A stretch of 64,000 nt of DNA from Streptomyces sp. MJM8645 (GTDB lineage: Bacteria > Actinomycetota > Actinomycetes > Streptomycetales > Streptomycetaceae), in NCBI RefSeq assembly GCF_001625365.1, contig NZ_LJJF01000001.1, positions 5,574,501-5,638,500 of the forward strand, given 5' to 3'. Positions 8,322 to 33,093 of the stretch are shown here, one piece after another. The translations under genes were made by a program, and so were the position numbers. Below the pieces are notes generated by a model. That model was given only the letters and a program-made list of their open reading frames with translations, had not been told where the DNA came from and did not search any database. Within the stretch, counting starts at the first letter, position 1. Every line of letters starts with the position of its first letter.

Positions 8322-9367
8322 CAGTCGGTCTGGAGGACGTAGAGCCAGGAGTGCGGGGTGGCCAGCGCCTCGACGCGGTCGATCCGCAGCCCGGCGTCGG
8401 TGAACAGCTCCTCGTACGTCTCCTTGGTGTGCAGCGGCACGCCCATCATCGCGTGCGCCAGCTCGAAGCCGACCGAGAAGACCGGCAGGGCGCTCTGGGA
8501 CTCGCCCGGGCCGCGCAGCATGGTGTCGCCGAGCACGAAGGTGCGGGCCTTCGGGAAGGCCTCCCGCATCCGGGTGAAGATCGAGGAACGGGTGGCCGGG
8601 TCGGCCAGCAGGTCGTGCAGCAGGAAGAAGCTCATCACGGTGTCGACCTCGGCCACCTCGGCGGCCTCGGCGTCGTTGTCGATCTGGGTGCCGAGCAGGC
8701 CCAGGACGTCGGCCCGGACGGCGGTGACGCGGTCCTGCATCCCGGCCGTGACGATGTCGCGGCGGGCGATGTCGGTGGCCGGGCGGCTGATGTCGATGCC
8801 CAGGCCCCGGGTGCCCTCGCGCTGCCCGACCACCCGGCGCACCCGGGCGGAGGTGCCGCTACCAAGGTCGGCGATGGTGCGGAAGTCGATGCCGGAGAGC
8901 ACGTCGGTCAGCTGCGCGGCGAACAGCGACTGGTCGCACTGGGCGGAGCCGAGGGCGACCATCGCCTCGTCGCGCAGGACGTCCTCGCTGTAGCGGTGCG
9001 TCCCCGCGCTCAGGTGCCCGGCGCGGCCGAACACGTCGTGGTACCCGCCGACGGCCCAGGTGAAGTAGCCGCGTGCGGCGGCGACTTCGAGGCCCACCTC
9101 GGTGGGCACGTAGGTGCCGCCGTCGGCCTTGACGTAGCCGCAGTCGGCGGCGGCGCGCAGGACGGCCTCGGTCCGGGCGGTGTCGCCGCCCTGGGCGGTG
9201 GCCTCGACGGCCGAGAGCGGCTCGCCGCGCCCGAGCTTCTCCAGGACGCCGATCCGGTCCAGCGCGAAGATCACGTTGGCGGCGATGAAGCCGTTGTAGG
9301 CGTCGGTCGACGTGATCGGCGACGGGGTGACGCCGCGCCAGGTGTCGGGGATGGCGGCAGTGGTCAT
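8321..9367 (-). CDS. MppJ-like 2-oxo acid C-methyltransferase
   Basis: A 348-residue class I SAM methyltransferase with an N-terminal winged-helix dimerisation part (about 1-120) and a Rossmann part starting at IADLGSG (165-171) and RGLGIDIS. From memory, MppJ, the mannopeptimycin phenylpyruvate beta-C-methyltransferase, binds a non-haem iron through a His-Asp pair and a further His. Both places are filled here: His251-Asp252 in FFLLHD and His305 in GFELAHAMMGV, the latter in a stretch closely like the MppJ FE.GHDMMGV segment. The pairing with an aminotransferase and a final NRPS module coding for an aromatic residue suggests a beta-methylated Phe, Tyr or Trp precursor. Which oxo acid is used is not readable. 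Confidence 0.8.
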   Translation of the reverse strand: MTTAAIPDTWRGVTPSPITSTDAYNGFIAANVIFALDRIGVLEKLGRGEPLSAVEATAQGGDTARTEAVLRAAADCGYVKADGGTYVPTEVGLEVAAARGYFTWAVGGYHDVFGRAGHLSAGTHRYSEDVLRDEAMVALGSAQCDQSLFAAQLTDVLSGIDFRTIADLGSGTSARVRRVVGQREGTRGLGIDISRPATDIARRDIVTAGMQDRVTAVRADVLGLLGTQIDNDAEAAEVAEVDTVMSFFLLHDLLADPATRSSIFTRMREAFPKARTFVLGDTMLRGPGESQSALPVFSVGFELAHAMMGVPLHTKETYEELFTDAGLRIDRVEALATPHSWLYVLQTD

Positions 9368-9461
9368 GGTGGTGTCCGTTTCTCGGTGGGCGGGCCGGGT
9401 GCGGCCCGCGCGGTGGGTGCAGGTCGGTGGCCTGCGGTCGGAAGGGATGCGAAAGTCGGCG

Positions 9462-9487
9462 GGTCGGGAGGCCGGTCGGGAGGCGGG

Positions 9488-9510
<23 letters not shown>
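9462..9510. repeat. 12-bp tandem repeat spanning the NRPS stop codon
   Basis: About four units of GGTCGGGAGGCC-type sequence run from 9462 to 9510, with a TCA in the third unit supplying the stop codon of the thioesterase-containing NRPS at 9490-9488. Copy-number change would alter the C-terminal tail of that protein and the spacer to the methyltransferase gene. Confidence 0.6.
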
Positions 9511-16726
<7,216 letters not shown>

Positions 16727-16761
16727 CCTGCTGTGGACGGGGCCGCGAGGTGGGCGGCAGG

Positions 16762-26316
<9,555 letters not shown>

Positions 26317-26497
26317 GTGGCTCTCTCCCTCGTACGGCTGGCCCCCGCGGTGGCGGGAACGGCTTGCTCGGCGACCTTCGGGGCGGTCGGCCCGGGCGGT
26401 CGATGGAGCGGCGGTGCGGTGGCGTGGTGGCGCGGCTCTGGCTGTTCTGGCTGTTCTGGTGGTGCGGTGGTGCGGCTTCGGCGCTGGGCTGCCGCGG

Positions 26498-26710
26498 TCA
26501 GTGGCCGGACTGCTGGGCGAGCAGGCTCTTCGGCCGCAGGTCCTGCCAGTGCTGTTCGACGTAGTCGAGGCAGTCCTGCCGGCCGGCGGCGCCGAAGGCC
26601 TGCTGCCAGCCGTCGGGCACCGGGCTGAAGGCCGGCCACAGCGAGTGCTGGCCCTCGTCGTTCACCAGGACGAGGTAGCTGGCGTCGGGGTCCTCGAACG
26701 GGTTCGCCAT
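26498..26710 (-). CDS. MbtH-like protein
   Basis: 70 residues, beginning MANPFED and carrying the family signature: YLVLVNDEGQHSLWP, then PDGW and a C-terminal CLDYVEQHWQDLRPKSL. MbtH proteins bind NRPS adenylation domains and are often needed for their solubility and activity. The ATG at 26710 follows AGAGGAAACCGACG. The gene lies 181 bp upstream of the three-module NRPS, as is usual for mbtH genes in actinomycete clusters. Confidence 0.96.
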   Translation of the reverse strand: MANPFEDPDASYLVLVNDEGQHSLWPAFSPVPDGWQQAFGAAGRQDCLDYVEQHWQDLRPKSLLAQQSGH

Positions 26711-26771
26711 CGTCGGTTTCCTCTTTGTTCGGAGAAATTTCGGGGAGGGGGGAATTACGCCGGAGCGCGGC

Positions 26772-26930
26772 TCACGGACCCCAGCCGGAGTCGGGGTTGG
26801 GCGCCGAGACGAGGGCGGCGGCGGCCAGGGGCGCGTGCGGGTCGGCGCTGCTCTGGACGCCCAGTCCGGCGACCAGCAGAACGGCGAGAATCCCGAGCAT
26901 ATGGTGAATGCGAACGGCAAGATTCTTCAT
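26772..26930 (-). CDS. Small membrane or secreted peptide, first gene of the NRPS operon
   Basis: A 52-residue reading frame with a convincing ribosome site (AAGGAATTAACG before ATG 26930). Residues 1-10 are basic (MKNLAVRIHH), residues 11-25 form a hydrophobic helix (LGILAVLLVAGLG), and the rest is Ala/Pro-rich ending in NPDSGWGP. This could be a cleaved signal peptide with a short mature peptide or a single membrane anchor. I do not recognise a family. It is the gene nearest the promoter region of the operon and lies 61 bp upstream of mbtH. Confidence 0.65.
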   Translation of the reverse strand: MKNLAVRIHHMLGILAVLLVAGLGVQSSADPHAPLAAAALVSAPNPDSGWGP

Positions 26931-27267
26931 CGTTAATTCCTTTTTCCGAGGGGGCGGTCGGCCCTCTTCGCTCGGAAATTCATCCTGCCGAGGCTCAAAC
27001 GGGGGTGGAAGCTCTGGCCATGATCGGGAACACGCATTGCGGGAACCGGAAGCCCGAACAGACCATGTCAAAAACAGACAGATCTGATCCAAAGAGTGCC
27101 TGGCACTGTCAGATCAGTGGTGGGAACCGGTCACTGGCGAGGGTTTCGGTCAAACCACGCCCCCGGCGCGTCGGCGAGGGAGGCCCCGGCCCCCGGCCCC
27201 CGGAAGCCGCCGAAGCTGCCGCAGGGGGCGGGGGTTACGGAGCGTCAGCGCGGGAGGTGATGGAGCG
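26931..27267 (-). promoter_or_regulatory. Promoter/operator region of the left NRPS operon
   Basis: A 337-bp gap without a credible gene. It holds several symmetric elements: CAGATCTG (27079-27086), AGTGCCTGGCACT (27095-27107) nested inside CTGATC (27084-27089) and GATCAG (27112-27117), and GGAACCGGTCACTGG (27123-27137), close to the element in the P450/MarR intergenic region. The leftward promoter of the operon must lie here. The 27150-27240 end is C/G low-complexity. Confidence 0.5.
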
Positions 27268-28512
27268 TCAGCAGTGCGAGCCCCGGCGCAGTTCCTCGCG
27301 GACGGCGGGCCAGTCGTCGGTCCACGTCCGCCCCGCCGAGGCGGGCGACTCCAGGGCGATCGTCGCCAGGTAGGCGCGCTTGAGCGCGGCCCGCTCGTCC
27401 TGCACCCGGCCCGAGGCCTGCTCGATCCGGCGCAGCCGGGCGTGCAGCCGCTCCAGCGCGCCCCCGCCCGCGAGCAGACGCCGCGCCTCGGGGCCGAAGC
27501 GGAAGCCGGCGGCGAGCAGCGGCCAGGCCGACCGCCACACCCGGAACACCTCGCGGTGGCCCGGACCCCACTCCCGCTCGGCCCGGGACAGCCGCGCCAT
27601 CGCCGCCCGCTCGGTGGGCGCGGCACAGATCTCGCGCAGCGTCCGCGCGAGCGCACCCCAGTCCTCGCCGGGCGCGTGCCGCAGCGCGGCGTGCAACAGG
27701 TGGGCCATCGAGCCGTGCACCACGGTGCGCGGCCACCGCGCGGCCACCGCCTCGGCCAGGCCCCCGCCGGTGTCGCCGACCAGTACCCAGACCTCGCGCA
27801 CCCCGCGCTCGGCGAGCTCGGCCAGCACCTGCGGCCAGTGCTCCCCGTCCGTGGCCGGCCACAGGCCCAGGACCTCGCGCCGGCCGTCGGTGGAGATCCC
27901 GAGCGCCAGGTGCACCAGCGGGCCGCCCGAGCGGCCGCTGCGCACCGCGTCGAGGAAGACCACCGGGTAGACGGGGTCGAGCGGGCACCGGCGCCGCTCG
28001 TCGAGCTCGTCGAGCACCTGGTCGGTGATGGCGGAGACGGTCTCCCGGCTGAGCTCCACGCCGTACACCTCGGCCAGGTGCGCCACCAGCTCGCCCGAAC
28101 TGAGACCGCGCGCGGTGAGTGAGATGACCAGCCGGTCGAGGCCGGGCAGCCGGCGGGCCCGGGGGCGGACGGCCCGGGGGGTGAAGCTGCCCTGGCGATC
28201 CCGGGGCACCCGCACCTCGACCGGGCCGACCTCGGTGAGCAGCCGTCTGGCCCGGGCGCCGTTGCGGACGTTGGCGCCGGGGTCGGAGCTGGGTTCGGCC
28301 CCGCGCAGGTGCTCCTGGAGTTCGAGCTCCAGGGCGTGCTCGATCAGCTGCTTGGCGAGCGTCTGGAACAGCCCGCCGTCGCCCAGCAGCCGGATCGCGC
28401 CGGAGCCGACCTGCTCGGCGGCGGCCTCCGCCAACTGCCGCACCAGCCGCTGGTCCACCAGCTCGGCCAGGTCCACGGGCGGGACCGCCGGGCCGGGATC
28501 AGCTCGCAACAA
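27268..28512 (-). CDS. Divergent IS256/mutator-type transposase
   Basis: 414 residues from TTG 28512, which follows GGAGGGCACCCC; longer frames upstream are low-complexity. Similar to IS256-family transposases throughout: KQLIEHALELELQEHLRG, LLTEVGPVEVRVPRDRQGSF, PLDPVYPVVFLDAV. The DDE triad can be placed at Asp188, Asp247 and Glu354, but surrounding motifs have eroded: the usual TTNAIES is AGGGALER, the Cys of the C-x(2)-H motif is Ser (GSMAH), and the insert after the first Asp is shortened. I see no terminal inverted repeats by eye. It may be a decaying insertion element or a transposase-derived host gene next to the NRPS promoter region. Confidence 0.8.
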   Translation of the reverse strand: MLRADPGPAVPPVDLAELVDQRLVRQLAEAAAEQVGSGAIRLLGDGGLFQTLAKQLIEHALELELQEHLRGAEPSSDPGANVRNGARARRLLTEVGPVEVRVPRDRQGSFTPRAVRPRARRLPGLDRLVISLTARGLSSGELVAHLAEVYGVELSRETVSAITDQVLDELDERRRCPLDPVYPVVFLDAVRSGRSGGPLVHLALGISTDGRREVLGLWPATDGEHWPQVLAELAERGVREVWVLVGDTGGGLAEAVAARWPRTVVHGSMAHLLHAALRHAPGEDWGALARTLREICAAPTERAAMARLSRAEREWGPGHREVFRVWRSAWPLLAAGFRFGPEARRLLAGGGALERLHARLRRIEQASGRVQDERAALKRAYLATIALESPASAGRTWTDDWPAVREELRRGSHC

Positions 28513-28850
28513 GGGGTGCCCTCCGTCTGTCGGCCGTTCCGTCCGCCGACCGTCCGCCCCGGCCGCCCTGACGGGGCGACAGGCGCGACACGGCGGCCAT
28601 CCGCCTGTCACCGCGGCCGGGTACGGTCGGGTCCGCCACTGCCGCGGTCGGCTCCCCCGCCTCCGGGCGCGCTCGGCTTCGCCGTCGGCCGCTGATTTCC
28701 GCGCCACTTGGGCGTACACTCACGGCAGTCAGAGCCCGGGGGGACGGCTTCCGACCGACAGGTGATTTCCATCCTGCCATTTCAGACGCCTGGCGGTGGC
28801 CGGTACGGGCATTCGTGAAACCGCAATGCCGAAGCCGGAAGGATGCCCAG
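28513..28850. other. Intergenic region between transposase and LuxR-type gene
   Basis: 338 bp between divergent genes. I find no supported reading frame. Only the start of the rightward gene is clear, with GGAAGG at 28837-28842 placed 8 bp before ATG 28851. Confidence 0.4.
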
Positions 28851-29834
28851 ATGTGCCTATCCCAGGACAACAGCGCGGGAATGGGGACACCGCAGCTCTG
28901 TGACCGGGGAGTCGAGTTCTACCGGGTGGCGCTGGCCGAGGGCTGCGCCGCCGGAGACGCCCCCGAGTGCCTGCTCGCGATGGGCCTGCTGCGCTCCGTG
29001 CCCGGCTCCGGCGAGCGGCTGACCCCCGTCCCGCCCGACATCGCGGTCACCGGCCTGACCCGGCCGCTCGAACTCGCCGTGCTGGGCCACCAGGAGCGGC
29101 TCGCCGAGCTGCGCACCGCCTTCACCGCCGCCGACCGCGCCTACCAGGACGTCATGCGCCGGGCCCAGCTGCCGGTCCGCCTCCTGACGGGCGAGGAGAT
29201 CAACCCCGCGCTGGAGAAGGCCGTCGCCGCCTGCGCCGAGGAACTGCGCACCGCCCAGCCCGGCGGCGGCCGCAGCCCCGAGCACCTCGCGGACGCCCTC
29301 CCGCGCGACCTCGCCCTCGCCGGGCGCGGCGTGCGCCAGCGCACCCTCTACCAGCACACCGTGCGCGCGCACGGCCCGACGCTGGCCTACATCGAGCAGG
29401 TCACCGCCCAGGGCGCCCGGATACGCACCCTGAACGAGGTGTTCGACCGGGTGATCATCTGCGACCGCTCCACCGCCTTCGTCCCGGCCGCGGCCGACCG
29501 CGAGGCCGCCGCGATGCTCATCCAGTTCCCACCGCTGGTCGAGTACCTGCTCAAGATCTACGAGTTGATGTGGGAACGCGCCGAACCGGTCACCTACCTG
29601 GAGGGTCGCCACCGCCCCCAACTGCTCACCGACCGCACCCGCCAGAACGTCCTGCGCCTGATGGTCAACGGCTACACGGACGAGGCCATCGCCTCCCGCC
29701 TCGGCATGAGCACCCGTACGGTCTCCAGCCACATCCAGAAGGCCAGCGAACTCCTCGGCAGCCGCAGCCGCGGCCACCTCGGCTACATCATCGCCCGCGA
29801 GGGCGTCCTGGACGAACCCCTCGACGACCTGTGA
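28851..29834 (+). CDS. LuxR-type helix-turn-helix regulator
   Basis: 327 residues from ATG 28851 (GGAAGG at proper spacing; an in-frame GTG at 28815 lacks one). The last 65 residues form a LuxR/NarL DNA-binding domain: LMVNGYTDEAIASRLGMSTRTVSSHIQKASELLGSRSR. The N-terminal 260 residues resemble the sensing part of Streptomyces LuxR regulators that lack a receiver (no phospho-acceptor pattern), with a phospholipase-D-like YIEQVTAQGARIRTLNEVFDRVIICDRSTAFVPA segment. The ligand is unknown. It is 53 bp from the convergent ABC permease gene and close to the NRPS locus, so a pathway-specific role is possible but unproven. Confidence 0.85.
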   Translation: MCLSQDNSAGMGTPQLCDRGVEFYRVALAEGCAAGDAPECLLAMGLLRSVPGSGERLTPVPPDIAVTGLTRPLELAVLGHQERLAELRTAFTAADRAYQDVMRRAQLPVRLLTGEEINPALEKAVAACAEELRTAQPGGGRSPEHLADALPRDLALAGRGVRQRTLYQHTVRAHGPTLAYIEQVTAQGARIRTLNEVFDRVIICDRSTAFVPAAADREAAAMLIQFPPLVEYLLKIYELMWERAEPVTYLEGRHRPQLLTDRTRQNVLRLMVNGYTDEAIASRLGMSTRTVSSHIQKASELLGSRSRGHLGYIIAREGVLDEPLDDL

Positions 29835-29887
29835 CCGGCACCGGGGGCCGTCGCCGTCGCTTGGCGGGACGGCCCCGGTGGCCGGTG

Positions 29888-32410
29888 CTACTCGTAGCGC
29901 AGTTCGCTGGGCCGCATCAGGCGCAGGAGCTGCGGCAGGCCGAGCGCGGTCGTGAGGAGGACGGCGCCGGCGGCGATCGCGGACATGGCCAGCATGGAGC
30001 CCCAGTCGAGGGCGAAGGGCAGGCCCGCCGTGTACTGCAGGACGGCTCCCATCAGCAGGCCGCCGGCGGTGGCCAGCAGCATGCCCAGGGCCATCGGGAC
30101 GAGGGTCTGCCACAGCACCGACAGGCCCAGGATCCGGCGCCGGGTGCCGACGGCGTTCAGCACGCCGAGGATGCGGCGTTGCTCCCGGAACCGCTCCAAC
30201 TGGCCGACCAGCAGGCTGAGGGCGACCAGCAGCAGGGTGACGGCGGAGCCGGCGGTGAGCAGGCGTTTGACGGCGAGGTAGGTCGGGTCGACGGCGCGGT
30301 CGAGGGGGGAGCCGGCGAAGCCCTGCGGGTCGATCGCCATGACGGCGGTCGCGAGTTGCTCCTTCGGGTCCGGCACGCCGGGGGCCATCGCGACCAGGAC
30401 GGTCGCGGGCTGGCCGCGCAGTGCGGCGGCCGGGGCGGCGGCCGGGGTGAGGAGCAGCAGGCCGGAGCCGAGCCGCCCGTTGGGGTCGGCGCCTTCGACG
30501 GGCTCGACGGTGGCCGTCACCGCGGGCAGTGGCCAGGACGGCGGCTCGCCGTCACCGCGGAAGTAGGCGGCGTGGACGGTCGTGCCGGGCCTGGTCTCGG
30601 CGGCGGCGTCCGTGCCGCGGTTCGTTCCGGTGTTCGTTCCGTCGTTCGTTCCGGTGCTCGTGCCGTCGTTCGTTCCGGTGCTCGTGCCGCCGCCCGGTCG
30701 GATGGTCCGGCCCTGGACGGCGAAGGCGTCACCGTCCTTGCAGTCGGGCAGGGTGGCGAAGCCGCGCAGCACGGCGCAGCCGGCGATCCGGACGCCGGGC
30801 AGCTCCCAGGACTTGGCGGTGGGGGTCTCCAGGGCGAACTCGGTGTAGGCGGCGGTGGCCTGCACCCCGGGGGAGTGTGCCAGCCGCTCGGCGAGCAGGT
30901 CGGCCTGCGGTCCGCCGCCGGGGAAGGACACCGACTGCTGGTACGGCCCGACCGCGGCGCGGGGGCCGGGACGGTCCTCGTAGCTCGCGCTGACGCCGAG
31001 GAAGAGCGTCTGCAGGGCGATCGCCCCGGCGACGGCGACGACCACGCCGCTGACCGCGGCCGAGGCGGGGCCCGAGCTCAACTGGAGCCTTCGGATGGCG
31101 AGTTGCCAGGACACGCCGCCGCCGGAGCGCCGGGTGGCGGCCTCCACCAGCCAGGGCAGCAGGGTGCAGACGCCCACCAGCATCAGCAGCACGCCGACCG
31201 CGACCAGCAGTGAACCGCGAGTGTCCTGAACGGAGTTGAAGACGGCGGTGCGCCCCATCCCGGACGGGTTGTACTGCGTGGGCAGCGCCAGCGCGAGCGC
31301 CGTCAGGGCAAGACCGGCCAGCGGCAGCGCCAGCCGCCACCCGATCCGGCGCCGGCCGGGACCGGACCGGCGGACCACGCCGAGCGGGTCGACGGTGACC
31401 CGGCGCATCGCCAGCAGGGTCACGCCGACGCCGAGGAGCGGCACGACCACGGCGATCGCGGCGGCGATGGCGGGGTGCGGCGCGATGTCCTCGGGGTAGA
31501 AGCTGAAGCCCGCGAGCCGCAGGCGGCCGGTCAGCCGCCGGCCGAGCAGGAACAGCGCCGCGCCCGCGACCAGGCCCAGCACCGCGCCGACCAGGGACTC
31601 CCCGGCGGCGAGCCGGGCGGTCATCCGGCGGTCCGCGCCGACCAGGCGCAGTGCGGCGAGCCTGCGGTCGCGCCGTTCGCCGCCGAAGCGGGCGGCGGCG
31701 GCGAGGAAGACGCCGACCGGGGCGAGCATCACGGTCAGACCGACGGCGTTGAGCAGGATCAGCCGGGGGTCCATCGGCTTGGGCGGCGAGAAGTGGCCGT
31801 ACGAGGTGATGCGGTCGGCTCCGGCGTCCAGCGAGAGCCGGTCGCTGCCGAGCAGGTAGCCGGCCTGGCCGGGGCCGAGCAGACCGGCCGGGCCGATGCC
31901 GCCGACCACCGGATAGGGGAGGCGGTCGCGCAGCAGCTGGTTGGCCGGGTCCTTCAGGAGCTCGGCCAGGGCGGGCGAGACGACCATCCGCCCCGGCGGC
32001 GGGTACGCGGCCACTCCGGGCGGGAGCGCCGCGTCCGGGCCCTCGGGCTGGACGACCCGTCCACGGATCGGGGTGCCCCGGAAGGTGGTGTCGGCGGTGG
32101 CGATGAGGACCGTCCGGTCGCCGGGCGTGGGCAGGTCCTCGTCGCGGAAGGTGTCGTTCTGCACGTACAGGCGCTCGTTGCGGTGCTGGACGATGCCGGG
32201 GAAGGAGGCGGTGAACAGCAGCAGGGCCACCCCCAGGCCGACGCCGCAGGCGGTGAGCAGCAGCCGCCCCCAGCCGTCCCGCCCGTTGGTGAGGGCCAGG
32301 CGTACGCCGAGGCCGAGCTGGTCCAGGAACGGCGAGCGGACCCGGTCGGCGGCGGGGGTGTTCGCGTCGGGGCTGCTCACGCCGGGGCCGCTCGTGGTGG
32401 AACTGCTCAT
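29888..32410 (-). CDS. FtsX-type ABC transporter permease
   Basis: 840 residues with two FtsX-like halves. An N-terminal transmembrane segment (about 45-65) is followed by an extracytoplasmic region, then clusters of membrane segments around 220-460 (including RLAALRLVGADRRM) and 740-830 (RRILGVLNAVGTRRRILG). This is the MacB/LolCE-like architecture used for lipid, lipoprotein or peptide export rather than solute import. ATG 32410 overlaps the stop of the ATPase gene by 4 bp. A Gly/Thr/Asn/Ser repeat interrupts the second extracytoplasmic domain (see 30615-30686). Confidence 0.88.
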   Translation of the reverse strand: MSSSTTSGPGVSSPDANTPAADRVRSPFLDQLGLGVRLALTNGRDGWGRLLLTACGVGLGVALLLFTASFPGIVQHRNERLYVQNDTFRDEDLPTPGDRTVLIATADTTFRGTPIRGRVVQPEGPDAALPPGVAAYPPPGRMVVSPALAELLKDPANQLLRDRLPYPVVGGIGPAGLLGPGQAGYLLGSDRLSLDAGADRITSYGHFSPPKPMDPRLILLNAVGLTVMLAPVGVFLAAAARFGGERRDRRLAALRLVGADRRMTARLAAGESLVGAVLGLVAGAALFLLGRRLTGRLRLAGFSFYPEDIAPHPAIAAAIAVVVPLLGVGVTLLAMRRVTVDPLGVVRRSGPGRRRIGWRLALPLAGLALTALALALPTQYNPSGMGRTAVFNSVQDTRGSLLVAVGVLLMLVGVCTLLPWLVEAATRRSGGGVSWQLAIRRLQLSSGPASAAVSGVVVAVAGAIALQTLFLGVSASYEDRPGPRAAVGPYQQSVSFPGGGPQADLLAERLAHSPGVQATAAYTEFALETPTAKSWELPGVRIAGCAVLRGFATLPDCKDGDAFAVQGRTIRPGGGTSTGTNDGTSTGTNDGTNTGTNRGTDAAAETRPGTTVHAAYFRGDGEPPSWPLPAVTATVEPVEGADPNGRLGSGLLLLTPAAAPAAALRGQPATVLVAMAPGVPDPKEQLATAVMAIDPQGFAGSPLDRAVDPTYLAVKRLLTAGSAVTLLLVALSLLVGQLERFREQRRILGVLNAVGTRRRILGLSVLWQTLVPMALGMLLATAGGLLMGAVLQYTAGLPFALDWGSMLAMSAIAAGAVLLTTALGLPQLLRLMRPSELRYE
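30615..30686. repeat. 24-bp in-frame tandem repeat inside the permease gene
   Basis: Two perfect 24-bp units (30639-30662 and 30663-30686) and a degenerate one before them (30615-30638). Each unit is 8 codons and encodes a TSTGTNDG-like sequence on the minus strand, so unit gain or loss would keep the frame. Confidence 0.85.
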
Positions 32411-33093
32411 ATCGCGCCCGCCAGGTCGCGGGTGCGGCCGTCGCGGACGACGATCTCGCGGTCGGCGTAGGCGGCGACCCTGACCTCGTGGGTGACCAGG
32501 ACGACGGCGGCGCCGGTCTCCCGGGCGGCCAGGGTGAGCAGCTTCATCACCCGCTCGCCGTTGAGGGAGTCGAGCGCGCCGGTCGGCTCGTCGGCGAAGA
32601 CCGCCCTGGGTCCGGTGATCAGGGCCCGCGCGGCGCCGACCCGTTGGCCCTGGCCGCCGGAGACCTCGCCGGGGCGCTTGGCGGCCACGTCGTCCACCTC
32701 CAGGCGCTCCAGCCATTCGCGGGCCCGGGCCTCGGCGGCCCGGCGGCGCAGTCCGTTGAGGCGCAGCGGGAGCGCGACGTTCTCCAGGCAGGAGAGTTCC
32801 GGGACGAGCTGGCCGAACTGGAACAGGAAGCCGAACTCGGTGCGCCGCAGGGCGCTCAGCTCGGCGTCGGAGCAGGCGGTGAGGTCGCGTTCCCGGTAGC
32901 GGAGGCGGCCGCTGTCGGGCCGGGTGATCCCGGCGAGGCAGTGCAGCAGGGTGGACTTGCCGGAGCCCGACGGGCCCATCACGGCGACGAGTTCGCCGGC
33001 CGCGACGGTGAGCGAGGCCCCGCCGAGCGCCGGGGTGAGCCCGAAGTTCTTGTGCAGGTCGTGGGCGGCGAGCAGGGGTTCGGGCATGGTCAA
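32407..33093 (-). CDS. ABC transporter ATP-binding protein
   Basis: A 228-residue MacB/LolD-type ATPase with all motifs intact: Walker A GPSGSGKST, Q-loop FLFQFGQLVPELS, signature VSGGQGQR, Walker B AVFADEP and the switch His in VLVTHE. It energises the FtsX-type permease encoded immediately downstream (4-bp overlap). Start: TTG 33093 overlaps the PadR stop (TTGA) with GGAG at proper distance; ATG 33087 is the alternative and would shorten the protein by two residues. Confidence 0.93.
   Translation of the reverse strand: MTMPEPLLAAHDLHKNFGLTPALGGASLTVAAGELVAVMGPSGSGKSTLLHCLAGITRPDSGRLRYRERDLTACSDAELSALRRTEFGFLFQFGQLVPELSCLENVALPLRLNGLRRRAAEARAREWLERLEVDDVAAKRPGEVSGGQGQRVGAARALITGPRAVFADEPTGALDSLNGERVMKLLTLAARETGAAVVLVTHEVRVAAYADREIVVRDGRTRDLAGAI

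Noticed and set aside
27150..27240. Possible short gene in the C/G-rich end of the NRPS promoter region
   Set aside because: Low-complexity GGCCCCCGG repeats, no ribosome site and no protein-like composition.
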